DNA from: Hydrogenophaga sp040372165
GTDB taxonomy: Bacteria; Pseudomonadota; Gammaproteobacteria; Burkholderiales; Burkholderiaceae_C
Direction of reading: 5' to 3'
NCBI RefSeq assembly: GCF_040372165.1
Contig: NZ_BAABWG010000001.1
Coordinates: 186,001 to 250,000, forward strand
DNA length: 64,000 nucleotides
Shown in pieces: positions 41,736-51,459 of this stretch. Both the position numbers and the translations under genes were made by a program. Numbering within the stretch: position 1 is the stretch's first letter; each line of letters starts with the position of its first letter. The notes below the pieces were generated by a model. That model had not been told where the DNA came from. It searched no databases and saw nothing but the letters and a program-made list of their open reading frames with translations.

Positions 41736-43787
41736 ATGAACAATCCATCTGCCGAACTCGCTCGCGAGATGGCCAATGCCATCCGCATTCTCTCCGTCGA
41801 CGCCGTGGAAAAGGCCAAGTCCGGTCATCCGGGCGCACCCATGGGCATGGCGGACATTGCCGAAGTCCTCTGGAACCGCCACCTCAAACACAACCCCGCC
41901 AATCCTCAGTGGCCCGACCGCGACCGCTTCGTGCTGTCCAACGGTCACGGTTCCATGTTGATTTATTCGCTGCTGCACCTTACCGGCTACGACCTGCCAA
42001 TGGAGGAGATCAAGAATTTTCGCCAGCTGCACAGCAAGACGGCGGGTCACCCCGAGGTGGGCATCACGCCCGGCGTCGAGACCACGACTGGTCCACTGGG
42101 GCAGGGCATTGCCAATGCGGTTGGCATGGCACTGACCGAAAAGCTGCTGGCCGCAGAGTTCAATGAAGATGGCCACAACGTGGTGGACCACTTTACCTAT
42201 GTGTTCCTGGGTGATGGCTGCATGATGGAAGGCATCAGCCACGAGGTGTGCTCTCTGGCAGGGACCCTGCGCCTGTCCAAGCTGATTGCGTTCTATGACG
42301 ACAATGGCATTTCCATTGACGGACACGTGGAAGGCTGGTTTGCCGATGACACGCCCAAGCGGTTCGAAGCCTATGGCTGGCATGTGATCCCGCGTGTGGA
42401 TGGCCACGACCCTGAGGCGATCGAAGCGGCCGTGCAGGAAGCCAAGCGTCAGGCCAACAAGCCAGATGGCAAGCCAGTGCTGATCTGCTGCAAGACCGTC
42501 ATCGGCATGGGTTCGCCCAACAAGATGGGCACGCACGACGTGCACGGCGCTGCTCTGGGTGCCGAGGAAATCAAGGCGACACGCGAAGCTCTGAACTGGC
42601 CTCACGCGCCGTTTGTCATTCCAGACAATCTGAAGAAGGCGTGGGATGCGCGTGAAGACGGCGCTGCCAACGAGCGTGAATGGCGCCACCGCTTTGAGGC
42701 CTACCGCAGCGACTTTCCAGAGAAAGCAGCCGAGTTTGAGCGGCGTGTGGCGGGCGAACTGCCTGACCAGTTTGAGCAAACGGTTTCCTCACTGCTGGCG
42801 TCTGCAGCCAACCAGCCAGGCGCGGTGGCCACCCGTAAGGCCAGTCAGAACGCACTGGACTGCCTGGCGCCATCCATCCCGGAGATGTTTGGCGGCAGCG
42901 CCGACCTGACCGGCTCCAACCTCACCAATTTCAAGGGCTGCACGCTGGCAGGCAAGGACACCTGGGGCAATCACCTGAGCTATGGTGTGCGCGAATTCGG
43001 CATGGCCGCCATCATGAACGGCATGGCGCTGCACGGCGGCTACATCCCTTATGGCGGCACCTTCCTGACCTTCAGCGACTACTCGCGCAATGCGCTGCGC
43101 ATGGCCGGTCTGATGAAGCAACGCGTGGTGCATGTGTTCACCCACGACTCCATCGGCCTGGGCGAAGATGGGCCGACGCACCAGTCGGTTGAACACGTGC
43201 CCAGCCTGCGCCTGGTTCCGCACCTGGATGTCTGGCGTCCGGCGGACAACCTCGAAACCGCAGTGGCCTGGGCCACGGCCATTGAGCGTCGCAATGGCCC
43301 TTCGGCGTTGTGCTTGTCCCGCCAGGGCTTGCCCAAGGTGTCAAGCGCTGAGCAGGTCGACGGCATTCGCCGTGGCGGCTATGTGCTCAGCCCTGCATCG
43401 GATGCGGAGATCGCCATTCTGGCCACCGGCTCTGAAGTCATGCTGGCATTGGATGCACAGAAGCTGCTCGCGGCCGACGGTATCGCTGCCCGTGTGGTGT
43501 CCATGCCCAGCACCAGCGTGTTCGACCGCCAACCGATCGAGTACCAGGACGAAGTGTTGCCGCTGGATATGCCCGCCGTGGCAGTTGAGGCCGCTCATCC
43601 CGACAGCTGGCGCAAGTATGTGGGTCGCCGTGGCGCGGTGGTCGGTATTGCTACCTACGGCGAGTCGGCACCTGCCGGCGTTCTGTACGAGCACTTTGGC
43701 ATCACCGCAGGCGAAGTGGCCAATGCAGCGCGTCGCGTCCTCGGTCGCCCGATTGTGGCGAGTGCAGCAGCAACGGCAGAGGCCTGA
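41736..43787 (+). CDS. tkt: Transketolase
   Basis: A 683-residue thiamine-diphosphate enzyme (cbbT). N-terminal blocks are KSGHPGAPMGMADIAEVLW and GPLGQGIANAVG. The TPP/Mg motif is GDGCMMEGISHE, extending to YDDNGISIDG, and the pyrimidine domain has EDGPTHQSVEHVPSLR. It moves two-carbon units in the sugar-rearrangement part of the Calvin cycle. The 124-base gap before it contains a GCGCCG/CGGCGC hairpin (41620-41639), and its ribosome site is weak. Confidence 0.96.
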   Translation: MNNPSAELAREMANAIRILSVDAVEKAKSGHPGAPMGMADIAEVLWNRHLKHNPANPQWPDRDRFVLSNGHGSMLIYSLLHLTGYDLPMEEIKNFRQLHSKTAGHPEVGITPGVETTTGPLGQGIANAVGMALTEKLLAAEFNEDGHNVVDHFTYVFLGDGCMMEGISHEVCSLAGTLRLSKLIAFYDDNGISIDGHVEGWFADDTPKRFEAYGWHVIPRVDGHDPEAIEAAVQEAKRQANKPDGKPVLICCKTVIGMGSPNKMGTHDVHGAALGAEEIKATREALNWPHAPFVIPDNLKKAWDAREDGAANEREWRHRFEAYRSDFPEKAAEFERRVAGELPDQFEQTVSSLLASAANQPGAVATRKASQNALDCLAPSIPEMFGGSADLTGSNLTNFKGCTLAGKDTWGNHLSYGVREFGMAAIMNGMALHGGYIPYGGTFLTFSDYSRNALRMAGLMKQRVVHVFTHDSIGLGEDGPTHQSVEHVPSLRLVPHLDVWRPADNLETAVAWATAIERRNGPSALCLSRQGLPKVSSAEQVDGIRRGGYVLSPASDAEIAILATGSEVMLALDAQKLLAADGIAARVVSMPSTSVFDRQPIEYQDEVLPLDMPAVAVEAAHPDSWRKYVGRRGAVVGIATYGESAPAGVLYEHFGITAGEVANAARRVLGRPIVASAAATAEA

Positions 43788-43790
43788 TCG

Positions 43791-44512
43791 ATGTCTTCTT
43801 ATCCCTATGACCTGGTGCTGTTCGACCTTGACGGCACCCTGATCGAAACCGCACCTGAGATTGCAGATGCATGCAACGACACCTTGCAGGCGTCCGGATT
43901 CCCTGCAGCCCCGCTGGAGACGGTCACCAGCTGGATTGGGCATGGTACCCGCGAGTTGCTGATCAAGGCCTTTGCGGACGCCATGGGCACCACAACAGAT
44001 GCAATACGCAACTCTGAGGGCTTTCCTGCACTGGAGCAGACTTTTGGGCGCCACTATCTGCAGCGTTGCGGCACCCGAAGCACGCTGTATCCACAAGTTC
44101 GCGAAACCCTGGAAGCCTTGAGCGCGCAGGGCGTGAAGCTTGGGGTGGTGACCAACAAGGAAGAGCGCTATACCCGCGTGGTGATTGATGCCCACAACCT
44201 GCGCTCGGTGCTGGATGTGGTCATCAGCGGCGACTCTCTGCCCGTGAAAAAGCCCAACCCGCTGGCGATTGAGCAGTGCATCGAGCGCTTTGGAACCACG
44301 GCGGAGCGCACCATTTTCATTGGTGACTCTTCCATCGATATCGAGACCGCGCGCCGAGCTGGCATTGCGGTGTGGGCACTGCCTTATGGCTACAACATGG
44401 GCAAGCCCATTGAAGAGGCCGGGGCTGACCGAGTGATTGAAAACGTGTCGGCGTTGCTGCCGGCCAACCTGGTTTCTGCAGAAACCCCATCATCGAGAGG
44501 AGACCTTTCCAC

Positions 44513-44516
<4 letters not shown>
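43791..44516 (+). CDS. gph: Phosphoglycolate phosphatase
   Basis: A 241-residue HAD hydrolase (cbbZ). Motif I is FDLDGTLIETAPEIADAC, motif II is VVTNKEERYT, motif III is KKPNPLAIEQC and motif IV is FIGDSSIDIETARRAG. It removes phosphate from 2-phosphoglycolate, the product of RuBisCO oxygenation. It starts 3 bases after tkt and its stop overlaps the gap start, showing tight coupling. Confidence 0.94.
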
Positions 44517-45511
<995 letters not shown>

Positions 45512-45564
45512 AGCGCCGCTCTTTTTGCAATCTGATTTCTGATTATTGAATCAAGGACATCAAC

Positions 45565-46632
45565 ATGGCTCTGATCTCTCTTCGTCAGCTGCTCGATCAT
45601 GCAGCTGAAAACAACTACGGTCTGCCTGCGTTCAACGTGAACAACATGGAACAAGTGCAGGCCATCATGCAGGCCGCCGATGCTGTGAACAGCCCGGTGA
45701 TCCTGCAGGGTTCCGCCGGTGCGCGTTCCTATGCCGGCGAGCCCTTCCTGCGTCACCTCATCGCCGCTGCGATCGAAATGTACCCACACATCCCTGTGTG
45801 TATGCACCAGGACCACGGCGCCACTCCAGGCGTGTGCTTTCGATCCATCCAGTCCGGCTTCTCGTCGGTGATGATGGACGGCAGCTTGCAGGCCGACGGC
45901 AAGACGCCTTCATCCTACGAGTACAACGTCGAGGTGACCCGTCAGGTCGCCGAACTCGCCCACGCTTGCGGCGTGTCGGTCGAAGGTGAGCTTGGCTGCC
46001 TGGGATCCTTGGAAACCGGCAAGGCCGGCGAGGAAGACGGCCACGGTGCAGAAGGTGAGCTGGATCACTCCCAACTGTTGACCGACCCGGACGAGGCTGC
46101 TGACTTCGTTGCCAAGACGCAAGTGGACGCCCTGGCCATCGCCATCGGTACCAGCCACGGCGCTTACAAGTTCACCCAGAAGCCAACGGGCAAGGTGTTG
46201 CGCATCGATCGCGTCAAAGAGATCCACCAGCGCATCCCCAACGTCCACCTGGTCATGCACGGTTCTTCCAGCGTGCCGGAAGACTGGCTCGCGATCATCA
46301 ACCAGTACGGCGGCGACATGGGCCAGACCTATGGCGTGCCAGTGGAGGAGATCGTGGAAGGCATCAAGAATGGCGTTCGCAAGGTCAACATCGACACCGA
46401 CCTGCGCATGGCCAGCACCGGCGCCATTCGAAAGTTCCTGGCCGACGACCGCAAGAACTTCGATCCACGCAAGTTCTACAAGGAAGCCACCAAGGCGATG
46501 CAAGCGATCTGCGCCAATCGCTACGAGGCTTTCGGTAGTGCCGGCATGGCCAGCAAGATCGGCAAGGTCCACAACCTGGAGGCCATGCAAAAGCGCTACG
46601 ACAAGGGAGAGCTGGCAGCTCGGGTGGCCTGA
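45565..46632 (+). CDS. fba: Class II fructose-bisphosphate aldolase
   Basis: A 355-residue zinc aldolase (cbbA). PAFNVNNMEQVQAIM is near the N terminus. Zinc/catalytic residues lie in HQDHG (D83/H84), with GTSHGAYK and the VNIDTDLRMAS end of the active site also visible. It condenses triose phosphates to fructose-1,6-bisphosphate. It is the last cbb gene here; phosphoglycerate kinase and RuBisCO are not in the window. Confidence 0.96.
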   Translation: MALISLRQLLDHAAENNYGLPAFNVNNMEQVQAIMQAADAVNSPVILQGSAGARSYAGEPFLRHLIAAAIEMYPHIPVCMHQDHGATPGVCFRSIQSGFSSVMMDGSLQADGKTPSSYEYNVEVTRQVAELAHACGVSVEGELGCLGSLETGKAGEEDGHGAEGELDHSQLLTDPDEAADFVAKTQVDALAIAIGTSHGAYKFTQKPTGKVLRIDRVKEIHQRIPNVHLVMHGSSSVPEDWLAIINQYGGDMGQTYGVPVEEIVEGIKNGVRKVNIDTDLRMASTGAIRKFLADDRKNFDPRKFYKEATKAMQAICANRYEAFGSAGMASKIGKVHNLEAMQKRYDKGELAARVA

Positions 46633-47044
46633 CGCCCCTTTGCTGTATGTCGTTGGCTTTCGCGCTGAGCCGGGTTTCGACCCGGCGGCCGACTCACTTT
46701 TCTTTGCTTCGCCAAAGAAAAGTAAGCAAAAGAAAGGCGAGCCGGATGCGTTGCCCCTGCGCTTCGCTGCGGGCACACTCCGTTGCTCGGACCGTGCGGG
46801 GTCTGCGCAAACTTGTCCGCTTCGCGGCCTTCAGACATGCGCAGCCCTTATCCGCCCAGCCCTGCGCTACTCGCCAACGCATAACGGCAATCGCAGGGGC
46901 CGATTACCCACGGACTCGGTAAACCTGGGGAAGGCTCAGCCTTCCCCAGCGCTGCTCTCGCTTTCCGTCATGCACTCCGAAAGGTCGAGCAGCGCAAGGT
47001 ACAGCGCAGCAGTCTGTCCGTCGGGCAGGGCCCGACAATGCGTG
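46633..47044. other. Gene-free spacer with two strong hairpins
   Basis: This 412-bp gap separates convergent fba and the cytochrome c4 gene. It holds GCCGGGT-TTCG-ACCCGGC (46669-46686), a stem with a stable UUCG tetraloop, and a second perfect 11-bp hairpin (46696-46723) built on ACTTTTCTTTG with loop CTTCGC. The latter is followed by GTAAGCAAAAGAAAGG, a recurrent intergenic sequence in Comamonadaceae as I recall. The hairpins probably terminate fba. A long open frame across the region has no coding character. Confidence 0.65.
46696..46723. repeat. Family-type intergenic hairpin
   Basis: Perfect 11-bp inverted repeat (ACTTTTCTTTG arm) with loop CTTCGC, followed by an AAGCAAAAGAAAGG tail. Only one copy lies in the window. 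Repetition elsewhere is from memory of related genomes. Confidence 0.55.
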
Positions 47045-47668
47045 TCACTTGCCACTCAAATATTCGGCAACGGCAGCCATTTCCAGCTCCGTCATTTTCT
47101 CGGCCACCGCGTGCATCACCGCGTTGTCGTTGGTACGTTCACGCTTGTTGAAGGATTTCAACTGGGTATGAATGTAGCCAGAGATCTGCGTGGCAATGCG
47201 GGGCAGGTTCGCAGCGCCTTCGCCTTGTGGTCCATGGCAGCTTGCGCAAGCGGGCACGCCACTGAATTTGTTGCCGTTCTTGTAGATGTAGGCGCCCATG
47301 GCTGCCAGCTCGGGTTCCTTCACCTCATGTTTGGTCACCGGCATGGCTTCGTAGTACTTGCCCAGGGCCAGCATGTCGTCGGAGGTCAGCTTGGCTACCA
47401 TTTCGGCCATGGTCGTGCTTTTGCGTTGCCCGGATTTGAACGCCTCAAGCTGTTTGGCCACATATTCCGCGTGCTGACCGGCCAGACGAGGAAACACCTC
47501 ACTGGTGGAGTCGCCGCTTTCCCCATGGCACAGGAAGCACGAGCCTCCCGCGAGCTTCTTTGCCCTGGCCATGGTTTCGTCCTGCGCCTGAGCGTTTGCG
47601 GTGGCCATCAAGGCTGCGGTGGCCACCAGGCCAATCGCGACCCAACGTTGCGACAGAGAGTGTTTCAT
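47045..47668 (-). CDS. Diheme cytochrome c, c4-like
   Basis: A 207-residue periplasmic cytochrome with a signal peptide ending in ANAQAQ. Its two homologous class I heme domains have CFLCH and CASCH, each followed by PRLAGQ or PRIATQ and an axial methionine region (STTMAEMV, DNAVMHAVA). This two-domain layout is that of cytochrome c4, which carries electrons to terminal oxidases. The ATG at 47668 is chosen; an in-frame ATG four codons upstream is possible. A sox-type motif lies 9 bases upstream and a terminator separates it from fccB, so it may be transcribed separately. Confidence 0.88.
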   Translation of the reverse strand: MKHSLSQRWVAIGLVATAALMATANAQAQDETMARAKKLAGGSCFLCHGESGDSTSEVFPRLAGQHAEYVAKQLEAFKSGQRKSTTMAEMVAKLTSDDMLALGKYYEAMPVTKHEVKEPELAAMGAYIYKNGNKFSGVPACASCHGPQGEGAANLPRIATQISGYIHTQLKSFNKRERTNDNAVMHAVAEKMTELEMAAVAEYLSGK

Positions 47669-47676
47669 TCCATCAC

Positions 47677-47691
47677 CCATTACTGATATTC
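47677..47691 (-). promoter_or_regulatory. Candidate sox-regulon operator in front of the c4 gene
   Basis: GAATATCAGTAATGG on the minus strand shares the 12-mer AATATCAGTAAT with the site before soxB (55556-55570). It lies 9 bases before the ATG at 47668. Confidence 0.5.
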
Positions 47692-47698
47692 GGAGTTG

Positions 47699-47723
47699 AA
47701 AAAGGCCCCGCCTCGGCGGGGCC
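47699..47723 (-). terminator. Rho-independent terminator of fccB
   Basis: Perfect 9-bp stem GGCCCCGCC (47704-47712) / GGCGGGGCC (47715-47723) with a 2-base loop, followed on the minus strand by TTTTT. It lies 22 bases after the fccB stop. Confidence 0.9.
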
Positions 47724-47745
47724 TCGGTAAGCAAGCAAAGCGCGC

Positions 47746-49029
47746 TCAGGCCAGGGTGTCAGCCCAGATGTTCTGCGCCCATGCCCACGCGTAACGGCTT
47801 TCCAGTTCGCTGGCGGCCTTGGAGATGCCCCCTGCGCCTTCAACGGGCAGCATGGTCTTCTTCTCGGCGTCGTAGCTGTGAACGCTGGCCACGTGCACCA
47901 CTTCGTCAGGCGCAACGAAGCTGTAGCAGGTGTTGGCGTAGATCGGCATGCCTGGTGGCACTTTGCCCATCAGCAATGCGACCACGGCTGCAGCGCAGGT
48001 CTTGCCATGCTGGTTGGCCATGTGACCCGACTTCGGCATCTTGGGCGCACCCTGAACCGAGTCACCGAGGACATGGACATTCTTGGCGACGGTGGACTCG
48101 AAGGTGAGGAAGTCGACTTCGCACCAGCGGTCGTTGGCAGTGGCCAGGCCCGATTTGCGAGCAATGGTGCCGGCGCGCATCTGCGGGATGACGTTGGCCA
48201 CGGCTGGCTTGAAGTCGTCCGCAAATTCGAACTTGAGTGTGTTGGTCGCCGCATCGACGTCCACGACCTGGTGCTTGGGGCGGTACTCGATGATGCCCTT
48301 GTAGTGCTCGTCCCAGGCCTTCATGAACAAGCCCTTCTTGGACTGGATATCGTCGTTCGCATCGAACACGATGACTTTGCTCTTGGGCTTTTCCTTCTTG
48401 AAGTAGCTGGCGATCATGCACGCACGCTCGTAAGGGCCGGGGGGGCAGCGGTACGGGGCCTTGGGGATCGAAAGTGCGTAGACGCCGCCGTCCTGCATGG
48501 ACTCCAGCTGCTTGCGCAGGGCCACGGTTTGCGCGCCGGCCTTCCATGCGTGGAGCACTTTGTCCTGTGCGCCCGGCTTGTTCATGCCGGGCATGGTCTC
48601 CCACATGAAGTCGATGCCGGGGGAGACGATCAGGCGGTCATAGGGCAGGGTGCTGCCGCCGGCAAGCTTGACCATGCGCTTGTCGGCATCGATGGACTCG
48701 ACCATGTCGTGCACCATCTTGACGCCGTGGCGTTTGGTCAGGTTGTCATAAGGCGTGGTGATGTCCGCAATGGTCTTGTAGCCGCCCAGGACCAGGTTGG
48801 AGATGGGGCAGGAGATGAAGGTCGGGTTGGGTTCGACCAATGTGACTTCGATGCCGTAGTCGGAGAACATGCGCACGTATTTGGCAGCCGTGGCGCCCGC
48901 GTAGCCTCCACCAATGACGACCACCTTGCCCTGGCTGCCGCCCACGGAAGCACACCCGGTGATGGTGCCCAGTCCTGCAACAGCGGAGCCAGCGGCCAGC
49001 GTCTGTACGAATTGTCGACGTTGAATCAT
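47746..49029 (-). CDS. fccB: Flavocytochrome c sulfide dehydrogenase, flavoprotein subunit (FccB/SoxF)
   Basis: A 427-residue periplasmic FAD protein that oxidises sulfide and passes electrons to a c-type heme subunit. It has a twin-arginine signal (QRRQFVQTLAAGSA), the FAD dinucleotide motif VVVIGGGYAGATAAK and the two redox cysteines expected in this family: C74 in FISCPISN and a second in ANTCYSFV near residue 368. An ITGC lipobox-like sequence at C26 could make it a lipoprotein. It lies 17 bases after the small cytochrome gene on the same strand and ends in a strong terminator. Confidence 0.93.
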   Translation of the reverse strand: MIQRRQFVQTLAAGSAVAGLGTITGCASVGGSQGKVVVIGGGYAGATAAKYVRMFSDYGIEVTLVEPNPTFISCPISNLVLGGYKTIADITTPYDNLTKRHGVKMVHDMVESIDADKRMVKLAGGSTLPYDRLIVSPGIDFMWETMPGMNKPGAQDKVLHAWKAGAQTVALRKQLESMQDGGVYALSIPKAPYRCPPGPYERACMIASYFKKEKPKSKVIVFDANDDIQSKKGLFMKAWDEHYKGIIEYRPKHQVVDVDAATNTLKFEFADDFKPAVANVIPQMRAGTIARKSGLATANDRWCEVDFLTFESTVAKNVHVLGDSVQGAPKMPKSGHMANQHGKTCAAAVVALLMGKVPPGMPIYANTCYSFVAPDEVVHVASVHSYDAEKKTMLPVEGAGGISKAASELESRYAWAWAQNIWADTLA

Positions 49030-49046
49030 GATCAGATCTCCTGTCC

Positions 49047-49349
49047 TTATTTTTTCTGAGCTGCGAAGTAGGCGGCGAGCTGGGCCAACTGCTCATCGGT
49101 GTAGCCCTTGGAGAGCTGGTGCATCACGGTGGCAGGTTTGCGACCGGTCTTGAAGTCCATCAGCTTCTCCAGCAACTCATCCTTGTCCTTGCCCGCCAAG
49201 GCCTCCATGCCCTTGAGAGCATGTCCGTCTGTGCCATGACAGTTGGCACAGGCGGCTGCCCACACGCGAACCTGGTTGACCTCGGCTTGTGCGGCACAAG
49301 CAGCGGTCAGCAAGCCTGCCAGGGCAAACCACTTCACATTTTTTTTCAT
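49047..49349 (-). CDS. Monoheme cytochrome c, FccA/SoxE-like subunit
   Basis: A 100-residue class I cytochrome with a signal peptide (cleavage near AAQA), one heme site CANCH and the axial methionine region KPATVMHQLSKGYTDEQL. The VWAAACANCHGTDG stretch matches the heme subunit of flavocytochrome c. It is a monoheme short form, unlike the diheme FccA of phototrophs. The start at ATG 49349 is favoured because GGAG lies 6 bases upstream, whereas it would touch the alternative ATG at 49355. It is the upstream partner of fccB. Confidence 0.88.
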   Translation of the reverse strand: MKKNVKWFALAGLLTAACAAQAEVNQVRVWAAACANCHGTDGHALKGMEALAGKDKDELLEKLMDFKTGRKPATVMHQLSKGYTDEQLAQLAAYFAAQKK

Positions 49350-49477
49350 CGTCATCTCCGGTGTTTGTGTGAAATCAACGCTGGTATGAGTTTTGGCCGG
49401 TTTCGCGCCTGGCGTCGCCGTGCCGAAACTCACTATCTAAACCGTAGCTAAGGAAGCTGACGCCAAACAAACATCAG

Positions 49478-49492
49478 TTCTTGCGAATGTTT
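49478..49492 (-). promoter_or_regulatory. Candidate sox-regulon operator on the fccA side
   Basis: AAACATTCGCAAGAA on the minus strand shares the core ATTCGCAA with the site before soxR. It is the weakest of the five copies and lies 129 bases before the fccA-like ATG. Confidence 0.35.
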
Positions 49493-49631
49493 AGATGACC
49501 GATCGTAACGTGCGCCAAATCCAAGGCTGGACCGTGAAAACCCTACTCTGGTGGGTATAAGAGGTCAGGCTGAAATGGGCTTCTGCACAGCGGTACCTGA
49601 CACAGTCAGGCTTTCGGGTTTACACTAATCG

Positions 49632-49646
49632 GAATATTCGCAATCA
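49632..49646 (+). promoter_or_regulatory. Candidate SoxR operator at the soxR transcription start
   Basis: GAATATTCGCAATCA begins 5 bases after the TACACT -10 box, so it covers the expected start site, 12 bases before ATG 49659. It matches the site before the free cytochrome (52601-52615) at 13 of 15 positions. The position suits autorepression. Confidence 0.6.
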
Positions 49647-49658
49647 ATCATATAGTTG

Positions 49659-50081
49659 ATGGCGAAATCAACAGAACGACCGTGGAGACAAGCCGTGGAA
49701 GACATGCAGGAAGTGTTCGAATCCGTTGCGCGCCATTTCAGCGTGCTCGGCGAGCCTGCCCGCTTGCGCATTCTTCACGCGCTTTGCCACGAAGAGAAGA
49801 ACGTGAGCGAACTCATTGCGCTCACGGGTCTGGCGCAAGCCAACGCATCCCGACATCTTGGCCTGATGTACCAGTCCGGCGTGCTGAGTCGCCGCCGTGA
49901 AGGTACCCAGGTGTTCTATTCCGTCGCCGACCCCATGTACACCGATCTTTGCCGAATCGTCTCGGTTCAGGTCGTCAGTCGCGTGGACTCGGTGGCCGCC
50001 ACGCGCGAGAGCTTTGAAGAGTTTGCGCAGGCCATGAGCAACAAACTCCCGAGCGACGTCACCGCTCCGGATTCACCTTAA
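49659..50081 (+). CDS. soxR: ArsR-family transcriptional repressor, SoxR-like
   Basis: A 140-residue winged-helix ArsR protein (ARHFSVLGEPARLRILHAL, then GLAQANASRHLGLMYQSGVLSRRREG). No arsenic-type metal motif is seen. Two cysteines, C43 (HALCHEE) and C98 (TDLCRIV), lie near the positions used by sulfide/persulfide-sensing ArsR proteins such as SqrR and BigR, though spacing is not identical. It heads the sox cluster and would repress it until reduced sulfur is present. The ATG at 49659 is preferred to a TTG one codon earlier; the ribosome site is poor. The soxR name rests on context. Confidence 0.85.
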   Translation: MAKSTERPWRQAVEDMQEVFESVARHFSVLGEPARLRILHALCHEEKNVSELIALTGLAQANASRHLGLMYQSGVLSRRREGTQVFYSVADPMYTDLCRIVSVQVVSRVDSVAATRESFEEFAQAMSNKLPSDVTAPDSP

Positions 50082-50112
50082 CCCGATATCAACCACACCA
50101 AGGACGAAGACC

Positions 50113-51459
50113 GTGGCCAAAGACCTGAGAGACGTGATTGGGCGTGTCGTGCATGCGCCCGAGAATTTCCTGAGTGCCGAGAAAATGGAGGAGGCCCGCA
50201 AGGCGCGCCGCAGCTTCATGGGCAAGGCACTCGCGATGGGCGCAGGCGTGGCAGCGTCTGCTGCTGCCAGCACCCGTGCGATGGCCGCCGCCGAAGGCGA
50301 AGAGTCCATCCTCAAGCTTCCCGAGCACAGCACCGGGCTGGGCAAAGGGGTGATCACCGATGCATATGGCCAGCCCAGCAAATGGGAGGCCAACCTCCAG
50401 CGCCGTCAAAGTCCGGGTCTGACCCGCGTGACCCAGGCCTCCGTGAGCTTCACGCCACTGCAGGGTCTGTTCGGCATCATCACGCCCAGCGGCTTGCACT
50501 TCGAGCGTCACCACCAGGGCTGGTGGGACATCGATCCTTCCAAGCATCGCCTCATGATCAACGGCCTGGTCAAGCGCGAACGCGTCTTCACCATGGACGA
50601 CCTGATGCGCCTGCCCAGCGTCTCGCGTATCCACTTCATCGAGTGTGGTGCCAACTCTGCGCCCGAGTGGGGCAATGTGGCCCTGCCTTCTGTGCAGTAC
50701 ACCCACGGCATGCTCAGCTGCTCCGAGTTCACGGGTGTGCTGCTCTCCACGCTGCTCGAGATGTGCGGCATTGACAAGAAGAAGGCCAAGTTCGTGCTGG
50801 CCGAAGGTGCTGACGGCTCTTCCATGACCCGCACCATCGACATCGAACGGGCCATGGACGATGTCATCGTGGCCTGGGGCATGAATGGCGAAATGCTGCG
50901 CCCGGAGAACGGCTATCCGCTGCGACTGGTGGTGCCCGGCGTTCAGGGTGTGAGCTGGGTCAAGTACCTGCGCCGCATCGAAGTGGGCGATCAGAAGTAC
51001 GCTGCCAAAGACGAGGCTGTGCACTACATCGACCACATGCCGGACGGCACCCATCGCCAGTACACCGGTGTGCAGGAATGCAAGAGCGTGATCACCACGC
51101 CTTCGGCTGGTCAGTTGCTGCTCGACAAGGGTTACTACAACGTCACTGGCCTGGCATGGTCCGGCCGCGGCACCATCAAGCGCGTCGACGTGAGCGTCGA
51201 TGGCGGCCGAAACTGGCGCACAGCGCGTCTGGAGGGGCCGGTTCTTCCGAAGGCGCTGACACGTTTCAACATCGACTGGGTGTGGGACGGCAAACCCGCA
51301 GTTCTGCAGGCGCGAGCCATCGACAGCACCGGATACGTTCAACCCAAGATCAACCAACTGCGCGCCGTGCGCGGCACCAAGTCCGTCTACCACCAGAACG
51401 CCATCCAGAGCTGGCTGGTGTCGGAAAACGGTGAAGTCTCCAACGTGCAGGTGTACTGA
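50113..51459 (+). CDS. soxC: Sulfane dehydrogenase molybdopterin subunit SoxC
   Basis: A 448-residue molybdenum enzyme subunit of the sulfite-oxidase family. The Tat signal is ARRSFMGKALAMGAG (RR at 32-33). The molybdenum ligand is expected to be C178 in FIECGANSAPEW. The C-terminal dimerisation domain includes TIKRVDVSVDGGRNWRTARL. SoxCD oxidises the sulfane sulfur on SoxY, giving six electrons and allowing complete thiosulfate oxidation to sulfate without sulfur globules. It starts with GTG and overlaps soxD. Confidence 0.96.
   Translation: MAKDLRDVIGRVVHAPENFLSAEKMEEARKARRSFMGKALAMGAGVAASAAASTRAMAAAEGEESILKLPEHSTGLGKGVITDAYGQPSKWEANLQRRQSPGLTRVTQASVSFTPLQGLFGIITPSGLHFERHHQGWWDIDPSKHRLMINGLVKRERVFTMDDLMRLPSVSRIHFIECGANSAPEWGNVALPSVQYTHGMLSCSEFTGVLLSTLLEMCGIDKKKAKFVLAEGADGSSMTRTIDIERAMDDVIVAWGMNGEMLRPENGYPLRLVVPGVQGVSWVKYLRRIEVGDQKYAAKDEAVHYIDHMPDGTHRQYTGVQECKSVITTPSAGQLLLDKGYYNVTGLAWSGRGTIKRVDVSVDGGRNWRTARLEGPVLPKALTRFNIDWVWDGKPAVLQARAIDSTGYVQPKINQLRAVRGTKSVYHQNAIQSWLVSENGEVSNVQVY

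Larger units (their letters stand above)
49350..49658. promoter_or_regulatory. Divergent control region fccAB / soxR
   Basis: This 309-bp gene-free region has a plus-strand promoter CTGACA (49597-49602), 18-base spacer, TACACT (49621-49626) before soxR. A perfect dyad CCTGAC-ACA-GTCAGG (49596-49610) covers the -35 box, and GTCAGGCT also occurs at 49564-49571. AAACAT-N12-ATGTTT lies near 49468-49492 on the fccA side. Two copies of the candidate sox motif lie here. Confidence 0.6.

Noticed and set aside
46109..47686. Plus-strand open frame of 525 codons crossing fba, the spacer and the c4 gene
   Set aside because: It overlaps two real genes in other frames and its spacer part is the hairpin repeat region.
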